Assembly (NCBI GenBank): GCA_003576755.1
Contig: QEVT01000015.1
Coordinates: forward strand, 1 to 43,621
Length of the DNA: 43,621 bases
Direction: 5' to 3'
DNA from: a bacterium
Lineage (GTDB): Bacteria > Chloroflexota > Anaerolineae > Epilineales > Epilineaceae
The notes below the pieces were generated by a model. That model had not been told where the DNA came from. It saw nothing but the letters and a program-made list of their open reading frames with translations, and ran no database searches. Below, piece after piece: positions 8,852 through 16,580 of this stretch. Position numbers and translations under genes: made by a program. Numbering within the stretch: position 1 is the stretch's first letter; every line of letters begins with the position of its first letter.

Positions 8852-10180
8852 ATGACACGCGCGATTGGCCGGTCCGGCCGGCGGTGGGCGACGCTGTGCG
8901 GTGCCGCCGTTGCCGCCACCGCCCTCTTGGCCGGATTCTCCCGGTGCGTGAGCGCCGAGACCCCGCGATCGATGGGCGGCGATCGGCCCACGGCCCCGGA
9001 TCACCCGGCATCCACGGTCACGCTGGCGGTCATCGGCGACTACGGCACGGCGGACGCGAACGCGCTCGCGGTGGCGACGCTGATCGGGGGGTGGAACCCC
9101 GACTTCATCCTCGCGGTGGGCGACGACTACTACGGCGCGGCAGGCGAGCCGGACCCGGCGAAGCGGTACGACCGGAGCACCGGGCAGTACTATTGCGCGT
9201 TCTTGAAGGACGTCACCACCACCGGCAGCTTCTGCCCGAGCGGCCTGGCCGCCGTCAACCGCTTCTTTCCCGCGCTCGGCAACCACGACTACAGCGACGC
9301 CGGCGTGGGTGCGTACCTCGGCTACTTCAGCCTGCCCGGGGCCGGCATCCCGGGCAGCGGGTCTTCCGGCAGCGAGCGCTACTACGACTTCCTCCGCGGG
9401 CCGGCGCACTTCTTCGTCGTCGACAGCGACGAGGCGCTGCGCAACGCCACCGACAGGGCCGCACAGCAGGCATGGCTGCAGGCCCAGCTCGCGGCGTCGT
9501 CCGCCAAGTGGAAGGTCGTGTACTTCCACCACCCGCCGTACTCGTCGAGCAGCTTCCACGGCAGCACCCCCGGGATGCAGTGGCCCTTCGCGGCCTGGGG
9601 CGCGGACCTCGTGCTCGCCGGCCACGACCACACCTACGAGCGCATCCAGCTCGGCGACGGCGTGACGTACCTCGTCGCCGGGTTGGGGGGCGCGCCGCCC
9701 TACGGCTTCGGCGCGCCCGTTGCCGGCAGCCAGGCCCGCTACAACAGCCTCCGCGGCGCGTTGCGGCTCACGGTGACCGATGCGGCCGTCGACGGCCGGT
9801 TCGTCTCGGTCGACGGCGTCGAACAGGATGCCTTCCACCTCGACGACACGCCGATGGCCGTGGTGCTCGACCGCCTTGCCGGCCGGCGGCTCGGGGCAGC
9901 GGTCGAGGTGAGCTGGTCGACGGCGGCGGAGATGGATCACGCCGGCTTCCGGGTGATCCGGCAGCCCGCCTCCTCCGGCCCCGAGGCGGTCTTGACCCCC
10001 GTCTTGATCGCCGCGCGCGGCACGGCCGTCGCCGGCGCCCGCTATCGGTTCGTCGACCGCGACGCACCGGCCGCGGCGGTTCGATACTGGATCGACGCGA
10101 TCGACACCCAGGGCCAGACGGAGCGCCACGGCCCCGTGGCCGTGCGGGCGGCGCCGGCGGGGCGCGCGGCGGGCGAGTGA
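8852..10180 (+). CDS. Secreted metallophosphatase (purple acid phosphatase-like)
   Basis: This is a 442-residue exported calcineurin-like phosphoesterase. A basic N-terminus and hydrophobic segment (residues 12-30) form a signal peptide. The metal-binding blocks are in order: GDYG (D63), GDDYY (D91/D92), GNHD (N144, H145, D146), YFHHPPYS (H226/H227) and AGHDHTYER (H258, H260). This set matches tartrate-resistant/purple acid phosphatase relatives that cleave phosphomonoesters outside the cell. The last 110 residues form an Ig/FN3-like module with VEVSWSTAAEMDHAGFRVI, a type often appended to secreted proteins in this kind of genome. The ATG at 8852 is chosen over a GTG six bases earlier because GGAGG lies five bases upstream of it. 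It may be read through from glnS. Confidence 0.88.
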   Translation: MTRAIGRSGRRWATLCGAAVAATALLAGFSRCVSAETPRSMGGDRPTAPDHPASTVTLAVIGDYGTADANALAVATLIGGWNPDFILAVGDDYYGAAGEPDPAKRYDRSTGQYYCAFLKDVTTTGSFCPSGLAAVNRFFPALGNHDYSDAGVGAYLGYFSLPGAGIPGSGSSGSERYYDFLRGPAHFFVVDSDEALRNATDRAAQQAWLQAQLAASSAKWKVVYFHHPPYSSSSFHGSTPGMQWPFAAWGADLVLAGHDHTYERIQLGDGVTYLVAGLGGAPPYGFGAPVAGSQARYNSLRGALRLTVTDAAVDGRFVSVDGVEQDAFHLDDTPMAVVLDRLAGRRLGAAVEVSWSTAAEMDHAGFRVIRQPASSGPEAVLTPVLIAARGTAVAGARYRFVDRDAPAAAVRYWIDAIDTQGQTERHGPVAVRAAPAGRAAGE

Positions 10181-10185
10181 GCCTC

Positions 10186-10208
10186 GGCATGCCCGCCGAC
10201 GGCATGCC
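10186..10208. terminator. Candidate bidirectional hairpin between convergent genes
   Basis: GGCATGCC occurs at 10186-10193 and again at 10201-10208. Because it is self-complementary, the two copies can pair as an 8-bp stem with a 7-base loop on either strand. It lies between the convergent metallophosphatase and DUF2723 stop codons. There is no T tract, so it would be a non-canonical terminator. Confidence 0.45.
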
Positions 10209-10235
10209 TCCGCGCCATCCCGCGGCCCGCGCGCG

Positions 10236-13200
10236 TCAAGGCCTCTCAGGCACGTCGATCTCGAAGGCGTCACCGCCGTCGGCGCGCGGGAGCCGCGCCC
10301 CGGTCGCCAGATCGTACCATCCCACCGCCAGCCGATAGCGGCCTGGCGGCCGCTCCGGCGGGACCGCCAGCGTCACCGGCAGGTCGATCGGCAGGCCAGG
10401 TGGCCAGAGGCTCGTCGGGAAGGCGCCGCCGAACGGCTGGCCGTCCCATTGGGCGACCAGAGACGCCCGGCCGCCGGAGTCGACGTGGACGAGGTGCACG
10501 AAGAGCGTGCGGTCGTCCGCGAGCGGCCGGCGTGCCGCCCAGCGCAGCACCACGTGCATGTCGCCGCCCTGCTCCGCCGGCGCCCCGCCGGTGATGGCGT
10601 AGCCCCGGAGCGCGAGCGCGTCCCCGAAGCCCACATCGGTCGCGTTCGCGATCGGCCGGACGGCGGTCGGGGCCACATAAGCCCCCTCGAGCACGCGCGT
10701 GTCGGCCGGCCGGCCATCGCCGTCGAGGACGGCGAGCGGCTCGCGCGTCGTGCCGTCGTAGAGCTGGACCTGCAGCCAGTGACCGCCGGCGGGCGCATCG
10801 GCCGGGACGTCCAGCGGGAACCAGTCCCGCACGAGATCGCCCTGCCGCCAGGTGTTGGTCGGGCGGGCCCCGTGCAGGAGCTCGCGATCGACGTTGACGA
10901 GGCGCCCGTGGTCGGCGCCGAGAAGCTGGACGGAGAGCTTGTAGCGCCCCTGCGGCGCCTGGCGGGCCTCCCACGTCAACCCGATCCATGCGCGCCGGCC
11001 CGGCGTGAGCACGCGATCGGCGCGGAGCCCGACGAGGCGGATGCCGTCGGCGAACGCCCGCGGGGCGTCCAGCCCGGGCGAGCCCGTGCGCACCGTCACG
11101 CTGCCGATCGGCAGCGGCGACGTGCGCCAGATCAACCCGTGCAGGCCCCGCCGAGGCAGCCGCGTGCCGCCCGCCGACACCGTCAGCGTGATCGGCAGCC
11201 GGCCCGCCCGGACGCCGGGCGGGACGACGAAGCGGTGCCGGGTCGCGGTCACGGCCCCGGTCGGCCAACCCTCCGTGCCCGGCAGGCCGACCTCGACGCG
11301 ACCGGCCGTGCCGGCGCCGACCGCGGCGGTCATGGCCGCCGCCGTGTCGCGGTCGGCGGTCCCGGCGTGGGCCAGCCGCTGCCAGTACAAGACGACCTCG
11401 ACCGGATCGCCCGGCCGGACCGCTGCGGGCGCGTCGCAGCCCAAGAGCCGCACCCGCCCATCCCAATCCGCCACGACCGGGCGGCCGACCCGTGCCGCCA
11501 GACCGCTGCCGGCCGGCCCGACCGTCACCGTGCCGATCCGGGTCGCGCGCGTCCGCACGGCATCGTCGGCCTCCCCCGGCGCCGCCACCGCCGCCACGAG
11601 GTCGTAGCGGCCCGGCGGCGCCGTCACGTCCACCGTCAGGCGGCGGCGGTCCGACACGACCTCCCCGGGGCCCCAGCGCGCGAACGGGAAGAGGCCATCC
11701 ACCGGTTCGCCCGCGTCGAGCGCCACGGGCACGCCGCCCGCGGCGGTCAGGGCCAGCCACACGCGATCGCCGGCGCGCGGGGCCGGCGTTCCGCCGCCGG
11801 CCCCCGGCGCGTGGCGCTGCCACACCAGCGTGACGTCGACGTCGGCGCCGGCCACGAGACCGCGTCCGGGATCCAGCGCGAAGCCCACCAGCGTGACGGC
11901 CGGGCCGCCGGGCAGCGGGTGCCCGACCGGGTGCGGCACCGTGCCGGGGGCCTGCCAGGGCGATTGCCCGAGCTCGACGAGCGGCCCCCAGCTGCGCAAG
12001 TGGTAGGCGCCCTCCGCAGGCGGCCGAACGCCCAGGAGGAACACCGGCGCCGCGCGCGTGGCCGCGGCCGCGAGCGTCTCGCGGCCGGACGGCGTGTCGA
12101 GGTAGGCCACGGCGACATCGGGCCGCACGCCTTCGATCAGCTGGGGGTACAGCAGGGCCGAGCCAAGCTGCGGGTCGACCACGATCGCCGATCCGGACCA
12201 CCCGGCGCTGCGGTCCAGCTCCTGACCGTGCGACCAGAGCTGGGCGACCGGCACCGCCAGCGCGGCCGTCCACGCGAGCGCGACGCCGGCCGCGTGTGCC
12301 GTGGCGGCGAGACGCGACGTCGCCCGTTCCGCCGCGCCGGCCACGGCCGCGAGGCCGGCCGCGATCCACACGCCGAGGATCGCTTGCGCCGGGAGCAGGA
12401 CGACCCAGCCATCCCACGCGTGGTAGCCGGCTCGGAACGCGGCATACGCCAGCCACGTCGCCGCCCACGCGGCGGCCCAGCCCGCGCTGCGTCGGCCCAG
12501 CCACGCCACGCCCACCGCCGCCAGGACGATCCCGATCGGACCATACTGTGTGACGACGTCGATCGCCACCATCCACAGCCGCGACGCGTCGCGCCACGGC
12601 CACGCCGGGTCGAAGAGCCCGCCGTAGTCACTCGCGGTGACATAACGCAACACTTCGCCGACCGTCGCTGGCCGGCCGTACACGGCCGGCCAGCGCACGA
12701 AGAAGTACAAGAGCGGCGTGAGCCCGAGCCCGAACGCCGCCGCCAGGCGGGCGACGCGGCGCGGCTGGCGCACGAGGCCGGGATCGCGCCACAGCACGGT
12801 GCCGGCGGCGAGCGGGGCCGTGAAGACGATCGTCACGTGGTGGCAGGCGCCCAGGCCGGCCGCGAAGGCCGCGAGGGCGAGCCGTCCGTCGCACCGCCGG
12901 ACGCAGGGCGCGGGCGCGGCCCACCACGTCAGGCCCGCGAAGACCGCGGTCACGATGAGGACGTTGAGGGCGTAGACCTCGGTGATGACCGCTTGCGACC
13001 AGAACGCCGGCGAGAACGCGAACGCCAGCGCGCCGGCAAGGGCCGCCGGCGCCCGGCCCGTGAGCCGAGCCGCCACGAGGTAGAGCACGGCCACGGCGGC
13101 GCCCGCCGCCACGGCCGACAAGAGGTTCATCCGAACCGCGATGTCGCCGATCGGGATCGCGGTGAAGCCCCTTCCCAGCAGGGTGTACAGCGGATAGCCG

Positions 13201-13568
13201 GGGGGATGGGCGAACCGCAGCAGATGCGCCACCACCTGGAGCTCCAGGCTGTCGGCCACGTCGGTGGTCGGCGACAGCGTCCGCGCGTAGACGGCGAAGG
13301 CGAGGGCGCCCGTGCCGGAGGCCAGCGCGGCGTGGGCGCGCCAGCCGGCCCGCGCGTCGAGCGCCAGGGCGACAGCGCCCAACACGCCGATCCCCGCGAT
13401 CGCGGCGCCGATCCACGGGATGACCTGCGGCTGGGCGACGTAGGAGGCGGTCAGCACAAGCGGCACGACGGGCCATGCCAGGCCGGCGCGCTGCGCGGGG
13501 GCCGTCCCCCGCGCGTCCGGCGTGGCCGAGGCGGCCAGCGTCCCCGGCGGTGCGCCCGTCACCCGCAT
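10236..13568 (-). CDS. DUF2723 (GT117-like) membrane glycosyltransferase with large extracytoplasmic region
   Basis: This is a 1,110-residue integral membrane protein. The N-terminal 450 residues contain about ten or more hydrophobic helices. Between the second and third is the DUF2723 signature: TTDVADSLELQVVA followed by RFAHPPGYPLYTLLGRGF. This family is related to GT-C fold protein O-mannosyltransferases such as TMEM260; the acidic residues of the first loop are the expected catalytic site. Residues about 550-1110 are soluble and consist of several repeated beta-sandwich-like units (recurring VxVxLxWxR and PPGRYxLxV patterns), probably outside the membrane. It could glycosylate exported proteins, and the window encodes several large Thr-rich ones, but that link is inference. 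A GTG at 13592 is an alternative start; neither has a good Shine-Dalgarno sequence. Confidence 0.82.
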   Translation of the reverse strand: MRVTGAPPGTLAASATPDARGTAPAQRAGLAWPVVPLVLTASYVAQPQVIPWIGAAIAGIGVLGAVALALDARAGWRAHAALASGTGALAFAVYARTLSPTTDVADSLELQVVAHLLRFAHPPGYPLYTLLGRGFTAIPIGDIAVRMNLLSAVAAGAAVAVLYLVAARLTGRAPAALAGALAFAFSPAFWSQAVITEVYALNVLIVTAVFAGLTWWAAPAPCVRRCDGRLALAAFAAGLGACHHVTIVFTAPLAAGTVLWRDPGLVRQPRRVARLAAAFGLGLTPLLYFFVRWPAVYGRPATVGEVLRYVTASDYGGLFDPAWPWRDASRLWMVAIDVVTQYGPIGIVLAAVGVAWLGRRSAGWAAAWAATWLAYAAFRAGYHAWDGWVVLLPAQAILGVWIAAGLAAVAGAAERATSRLAATAHAAGVALAWTAALAVPVAQLWSHGQELDRSAGWSGSAIVVDPQLGSALLYPQLIEGVRPDVAVAYLDTPSGRETLAAAATRAAPVFLLGVRPPAEGAYHLRSWGPLVELGQSPWQAPGTVPHPVGHPLPGGPAVTLVGFALDPGRGLVAGADVDVTLVWQRHAPGAGGGTPAPRAGDRVWLALTAAGGVPVALDAGEPVDGLFPFARWGPGEVVSDRRRLTVDVTAPPGRYDLVAAVAAPGEADDAVRTRATRIGTVTVGPAGSGLAARVGRPVVADWDGRVRLLGCDAPAAVRPGDPVEVVLYWQRLAHAGTADRDTAAAMTAAVGAGTAGRVEVGLPGTEGWPTGAVTATRHRFVVPPGVRAGRLPITLTVSAGGTRLPRRGLHGLIWRTSPLPIGSVTVRTGSPGLDAPRAFADGIRLVGLRADRVLTPGRRAWIGLTWEARQAPQGRYKLSVQLLGADHGRLVNVDRELLHGARPTNTWRQGDLVRDWFPLDVPADAPAGGHWLQVQLYDGTTREPLAVLDGDGRPADTRVLEGAYVAPTAVRPIANATDVGFGDALALRGYAITGGAPAEQGGDMHVVLRWAARRPLADDRTLFVHLVHVDSGGRASLVAQWDGQPFGGAFPTSLWPPGLPIDLPVTLAVPPERPPGRYRLAVGWYDLATGARLPRADGGDAFEIDVPERP

Positions 13569-13670
13569 CGGGCCCGCGCGCGGGAGCCGCACGGGTGGGC
13601 TGCCTGGCGCCGCAAGGTGTCAGAGATCGTGCCGGTCCTCCCGGGCAGCATCCGTTGGCATCGCGGGCGG

Positions 13671-13679
13671 ATGTTACCA
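13671..13679 (-). promoter_or_regulatory. Candidate extended -10 box for the DUF2723 gene
   Basis: The minus strand reads TGGTAACAT about 100 bases before the start codon and just after the stop codon of the XRE gene, so the glycosyltransferase may have its own promoter. Confidence 0.4.
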
Positions 13680-13703
13680 CGGGCCGGCCGGCACCTCCAA
13701 CGC

Positions 13704-14168
13704 TCAGCTCCCGCGCGCCTGCCCTTCGGCCTCCGGCGTATGGCCGTTGCGATGCGGTGCTGCACGCCCGCGCGACTCCTCGATGGCGTGCAGGTTGTCG
13801 ATCAGGCCCTGCACGGCTTCCATCGAGGTCGGGCTCAGCCCACGGATCTTCTCGCTGACCAGCCGGGCCGACGGGTCCTGCAGCAGGGCCGCGGCCGCGG
13901 CGAGCTCGGCCGCACGGCCCTGCCCCGAATCGCCCTTTTCGAAAAAGTACTCGGGCGGCACCCGGAAGAACTCGCTCATCGATTCGATGACATCGAGGCT
14001 CGGGTTGCGGTTTCGGCCGTGCCGCAGCTTCCAGACGTACGAGCGCGAGACCCGGCCCTCCGTGCCGCGCTCGACGTCGTCGTAGGTGAACTCGCGACCG
14101 TCCGCCCGGCGGACGGTGCGGAACAGGTGATCGATCTTTTCGGATACGGTGTCGCGTGCGCGTGTCAT
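13704..14168 (-). CDS. EspR-like XRE-family transcriptional regulator
   Basis: This is a 154-residue DNA-binding protein. The N-terminal half carries a helix-turn-helix (about residues 14-65: KIDHLFRTVR, RVSRSYVWKLRHGRNRNPS, SMSEFFRVPPEYFF). The C-terminal half (RLVSEKIRGLSPTSMEAVQG) is a short helical region followed by a hydrophilic tail. This layout, with RxNPS after the recognition helix and FFxVxxxYF next, closely resembles mycobacterial EspR and its actinobacterial relatives, dimeric nucleoid-associated regulators of secretion and surface genes. The ATG at 14168 is chosen because GGAGGAG lies eight to nine bases upstream; the ATG at 14192 would bury that site in the coding region. Its upstream region has several symmetric elements that may be autoregulatory sites. 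The targets are not known. Confidence 0.8.
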   Translation of the reverse strand: MTRARDTVSEKIDHLFRTVRRADGREFTYDDVERGTEGRVSRSYVWKLRHGRNRNPSLDVIESMSEFFRVPPEYFFEKGDSGQGRAAELAAAAALLQDPSARLVSEKIRGLSPTSMEAVQGLIDNLHAIEESRGRAAPHRNGHTPEAEGQARGS

Positions 14169-14210
14169 CTTGTCTGCTCCTCCATCTCCCACATCGTCGA
14201 ATGCCGGGCA

Positions 14211-14224
14211 ACCGCCCCGGCGGT
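14211..14224. promoter_or_regulatory. Perfect inverted repeat upstream of the XRE gene
   Basis: ACCGCC-CC-GGCGGT has 6-base arms and a 2-base centre, 43 bases upstream of the XRE start codon. It is a plausible operator; GC-rich palindromes also arise by chance in such DNA. Confidence 0.3.
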
Positions 14225-14319
14225 CGGCGAATCCCAGAAGCCTGCCGCCCGCAGCTGCAGCGCGCTGGCACCACCGCCGGCAATGAGCATAGCTGACTTC
14301 ACGGGCATGACCCTGTATC

Positions 14320-14350
14320 CATCGGTAAATGTCTGGTAACGATGATCATC
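14320..14350. promoter_or_regulatory. Cluster of direct and inverted repeats, candidate operator
   Basis: GGTAA occurs twice, at 14324-14328 and 14335-14339, exactly 11 bases (about one helical turn) apart. They are bracketed by CATCG (14320-14324) and CGATG (14340-14344). The last arm runs into the perfect 10-base palindrome GATGATCATC (14341-14350). Two in-phase repeats inside a palindrome are typical of a dimer-binding operator; the XRE regulator next door is the obvious candidate ligand. Confidence 0.4.
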
Positions 14351-14412
14351 GGCGCAACGGTGCTTGCCCCGAGATGCCGCATGTGCTCGCCCGCGGCGCC
14401 GGGCCGAACACG

Positions 14413-14442
14413 TTGGTCGGATTGCCCTTCGGTCGGTAGAAT
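14413..14442 (+). promoter_or_regulatory. Candidate promoter for the zinc-ribbon gene
   Basis: TTGGTC (14413-14418) and TAGAAT (14437-14442) are 18 bases apart and lie about 70 bases before the ATG at 14511. This is the only putative promoter in the window with a reasonable -35 partner. Confidence 0.4.
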
Positions 14443-14510
14443 CACGGTTCATGCCGGCCGAGATGGCGGCGCACGCCGCGGAACGTCCGACCGGTCCGAG
14501 AGAAGGCAAC

Positions 14511-15209
14511 ATGTCGCGCACCAGACTCCTGTTGGATCTCCAAAAGCTCGACCTGACTCGGGATGCCGCCCTCGCCCGCCTGAGCCGGGTCGCCGCGGCG
14601 CTCGCCGCCAGCCCCGCCATCGCCGAGGCCGAGGCGGCGATCCGCTCGGCGGAGGCGGCGCTCGCGGAGGCGGACCGCATCCTGCGCGCACGCACCGCGG
14701 AGCGCGAAGACCTCCAGGCGCATGTGCACGCCGAGGAGCAGAAGCTGTACGGTGGCGCGTTCAAGAACCCTCGGGAGGTGCAGAACCTCCAGCGGGAGAC
14801 CGATTCGCTCAAGCGGCGCCTGGCCACGGTGGAAGATGCCGTGCTCGAGGCGATGCTGGCCCGCGACGAGGCGGATGCCGTGCTGACGCAGGCACGCCAG
14901 ACGCTGGCGGATGCCGCGCGTGACGGCGCCGCCCGGCACGCCGAGCTCGTCGACGAGCGCGGCAAGCTGTCTGCCGTGGTCCGCAAGGTCGATGCCCGGC
15001 GCGCCGTCTTGCTCGGCGCGATCCAGCCGTCCGACCACGCGGTCTACGAGCGGTTGCGGCGTGCCAAGGCCGGGCGTGCGGTCGCCGAGCTCGACGGGCG
15101 CGCATGCGGCACATGCGGCATGGAGATCCCGGTGGAGGAGGCGCATCGGGCTGCCGAAGGCACCGCGCTCGTGTACTGCTCGGGTTGCGGGCGTGTGCTC
15201 CACGGCTGA
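14511..15209 (+). CDS. Coiled-coil protein with C4 zinc ribbon (CT398-like)
   Basis: This is a 232-residue cytoplasmic protein. Residues 1-180 form a long antiparallel coiled coil rich in Ala, Glu and Arg. A characteristic turn, GGAFKNPREVQNLQRE, lies at about residues 81-96. The C-terminus is a zinc ribbon with CGTC (Cys199, Cys202) and CSGC (Cys223, Cys226). This is the layout of the C4-type zinc-ribbon family (PF02591), whose members are widespread and poorly understood; the chlamydial member CT398 interacts with sigma-54 and the secretion ATPase region. AGAAGG lies six bases before the ATG at 14511. A winged-helix gene follows after 15 bases and is probably in the same operon. No specific function can be assigned. 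Confidence 0.85.
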   Translation: MSRTRLLLDLQKLDLTRDAALARLSRVAAALAASPAIAEAEAAIRSAEAALAEADRILRARTAEREDLQAHVHAEEQKLYGGAFKNPREVQNLQRETDSLKRRLATVEDAVLEAMLARDEADAVLTQARQTLADAARDGAARHAELVDERGKLSAVVRKVDARRAVLLGAIQPSDHAVYERLRRAKAGRAVAELDGRACGTCGMEIPVEEAHRAAEGTALVYCSGCGRVLHG

Positions 15210-15224
15210 GCGGGGCGGTGCGGC

Positions 15225-15587
15225 GTGACGGATGCGCCGGGCACCCGCCTGACGTGCGGATCGATCGTGCTCGACACCGAGCGGCGGCTGTTGACGTGCC
15301 GGGATGGACCGCACCATCTCACGCCCAAGGAGAGCCAGCTCCTCGAGGCGTTCCTCCGGCACCAAGGCCAGGTGCTTTCGCGCCAGTTCCTGATGAAGCT
15401 CGTCTGGGACACCGACTTCGTCCAGGACACCCGGACCCTCGAGGTGCACGTCCACTGGCTGCGCCAGAAGATCGAGAGCGGCACCGGTGCACCCCACATG
15501 ATCCACACCGTGCGCGGCGTGGGCTACGTCTTCAGGCCCGACGGTGCCCCGCCCGAGGGCTTGGCCACGCCGTCGGACCGTCAGTAG
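15225..15587 (+). CDS. Stand-alone OmpR/PhoB-type winged-helix DNA-binding protein
   Basis: This 120-residue protein consists almost wholly of a transcriptional regulatory C-terminal (Trans_reg_C) domain. It has the N-terminal beta strands (GSIVLDTERRLLTCRDG), LTPKESQLLEAFLRHQGQ, the recognition helix segment TRTLEVHVHWLRQKIE and the beta-hairpin IHTVRGVGYVF. There is no receiver domain, so it is not controlled by phosphorylation in the usual two-component way. It starts with GTG 15 bases after the zinc-ribbon gene. Its last 7 bases overlap the 3' end of the convergent yggT gene. It may be a constitutive or partner-controlled regulator; the zinc-ribbon protein is the natural suspect as partner, which is inference. 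Confidence 0.85.
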   Translation: MTDAPGTRLTCGSIVLDTERRLLTCRDGPHHLTPKESQLLEAFLRHQGQVLSRQFLMKLVWDTDFVQDTRTLEVHVHWLRQKIESGTGAPHMIHTVRGVGYVFRPDGAPPEGLATPSDRQ

Positions 15588-15856
15588 CCCTGCATCTGGA
15601 GGAGGAGCCGCTCGATCAGCTGGAGGATGATGAACGCCGCGATGGGTGTGATGTCGATCATGCCGATGGGGGGAATCACGCGTCGAAGCGGCTCGAGCAC
15701 GGGATCGGTGATGGTGAAGAGCAGTCGCTTGAGTGCGTTCGTGGGGTACGGGTTGGGGTCGACCCACGACAGCACGACACGTGCCAGGATCGCGAACCAT
15801 ACCAGGCGGAGCACCAGGATGAGCGCGACGACGATGCCTCCCAACGGGTCACTCAT
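15581..15856 (-). CDS. YggT family small membrane protein
   Basis: This 91-residue protein has two hydrophobic helices (residues 6-28 and 66-85). They are separated by the family signature WVDPNPYPTNALKRLL followed by TDPVLEPLRRVIPP, as in YggT/YlmG proteins. Relatives are linked to membrane distribution, nucleoid or chloroplast division, and osmotic stress; the precise role is unsettled. The gene overlaps the end of yggS by 8 bases, and the yggS-yggT order is a common bacterial arrangement, so they are coupled. The 3' end overlaps the convergent winged-helix gene. Confidence 0.9.
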   Translation of the reverse strand: MSDPLGGIVVALILVLRLVWFAILARVVLSWVDPNPYPTNALKRLLFTITDPVLEPLRRVIPPIGMIDITPIAAFIILQLIERLLLQMQGY

Positions 15857-16580
15857 GATCTTGTCCTAGTCCTTGGGGTCGCGCGGGTGAGGCGTCGACG
15901 CCGAACAGGGCGTGCCCGATGCGGATCTCGGTCGCGCCCTCCTCCACCGCGATCTCGAAGTCGCCCGACATGCCCATCGAGAGCACAGGGCGATTCATCG
16001 CCGGCACGCGGCGGCACACGGCCTCGGCCAGGGCGCGCGTCTGGCGGAACACGGCCCGTGCCGCGTCCGGTCCGGCGTCGGGGGCCAGCGTCATCAGGCC
16101 GAGGAGGTCGAGGTGCGCCAGCCCCGAGATGGACTCCGCCGCCGCGACGACCTCGACGGCGGGCAGGCCCGTTCGGGCCGCGGCGCCGGTCCAGTCGACC
16201 TCGATGAGCACCGGCAGGCGGCGGGCCGCCTCGGCGGCCGCCCGGTCCAGCGCCTCCGCCAGGCGCCGGCTGTCGACGCTGTCGACGCGATCGAAGCGTG
16301 CGACGGCGCGTCGGACCTTGTTGCGCTGAAGATGGCCGATCAAGTGCCAGATCGGAACGGCCGACACGTCGGGAAAGACAGCGGCGCGCGCCTCGGCCGC
16401 CTGGACTCGGTTCTCGCCGAGGTGCCGGACGCCGGCCGCCACCATCGCGGCCACGCGGCCGTCGCTCACACCCTTGGTGACGGCCACCACCGTCACCTCC
16501 CCGGGGTCGCGCGATCCGCGAGCGGCGGCCGCGGCGATGCGCGACCGCACGGCGCCGAGCCGAGCCGCCGTCGTGCTCAA
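15849..16580 (-). CDS. yggS: YggS/PLPBP family pyridoxal phosphate homeostasis protein
   Basis: This 243-residue cytoplasmic PLP-binding protein maintains vitamin B6 and amino-acid balance and has no known enzymatic turnover. The PLP lysine is K36 in VAVTKGVSD; GVRHLGENRVQ, WHLIGHLQRNKVR and LSMGMSGDFEIAVEEGATEIRIG complete the family signature. The start is a TTG at 16580 that overlaps the nusB stop (TTGA). This gives the standard number of residues before the VRSRI helix and places the lysine at 36, the same as in Escherichia coli YggS. A GTG 30 bases downstream would remove most of the first helix. Translational coupling to nusB is likely. Confidence 0.93.
   Translation of the reverse strand: MSTTAARLGAVRSRIAAAAARGSRDPGEVTVVAVTKGVSDGRVAAMVAAGVRHLGENRVQAAEARAAVFPDVSAVPIWHLIGHLQRNKVRRAVARFDRVDSVDSRRLAEALDRAAAEAARRLPVLIEVDWTGAAARTGLPAVEVVAAAESISGLAHLDLLGLMTLAPDAGPDAARAVFRQTRALAEAVCRRVPAMNRPVLSMGMSGDFEIAVEEGATEIRIGHALFGVDASPARPQGLGQDHE

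Larger units (their letters stand above)
14169..14510. other. Divergent intergenic region between the XRE and zinc-ribbon genes
   Basis: This 342-base region has no credible gene. It holds the Shine-Dalgarno site of the XRE gene, a perfect inverted repeat at 14211-14224, a cluster of symmetric elements at 14320-14350, and a possible promoter for the zinc-ribbon gene at 14413-14442. The part around 14285-14350 is clearly more AT-rich than its surroundings. Confidence 0.6.

Noticed and set aside
6320-10273. A 1,317-codon minus-strand open frame spanning glnS and the phosphatase
   Set aside because: glnS and the metallophosphatase on the plus strand have complete catalytic motifs; the antisense translation has none.
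10449-14339. A 1,296-codon plus-strand open frame across the DUF2723 and XRE genes
   Set aside because: Antisense to two genes with clear domains; composition is Arg/His/Pro/Gly-rich low complexity.
14165-14986. Ser/Arg/Ala-rich minus-strand frame opposite the zinc-ribbon gene
   Set aside because: Antisense shadow of the coiled coil (Ala/Glu/Arg repeats read as Ser/Ala/Arg); no motif.
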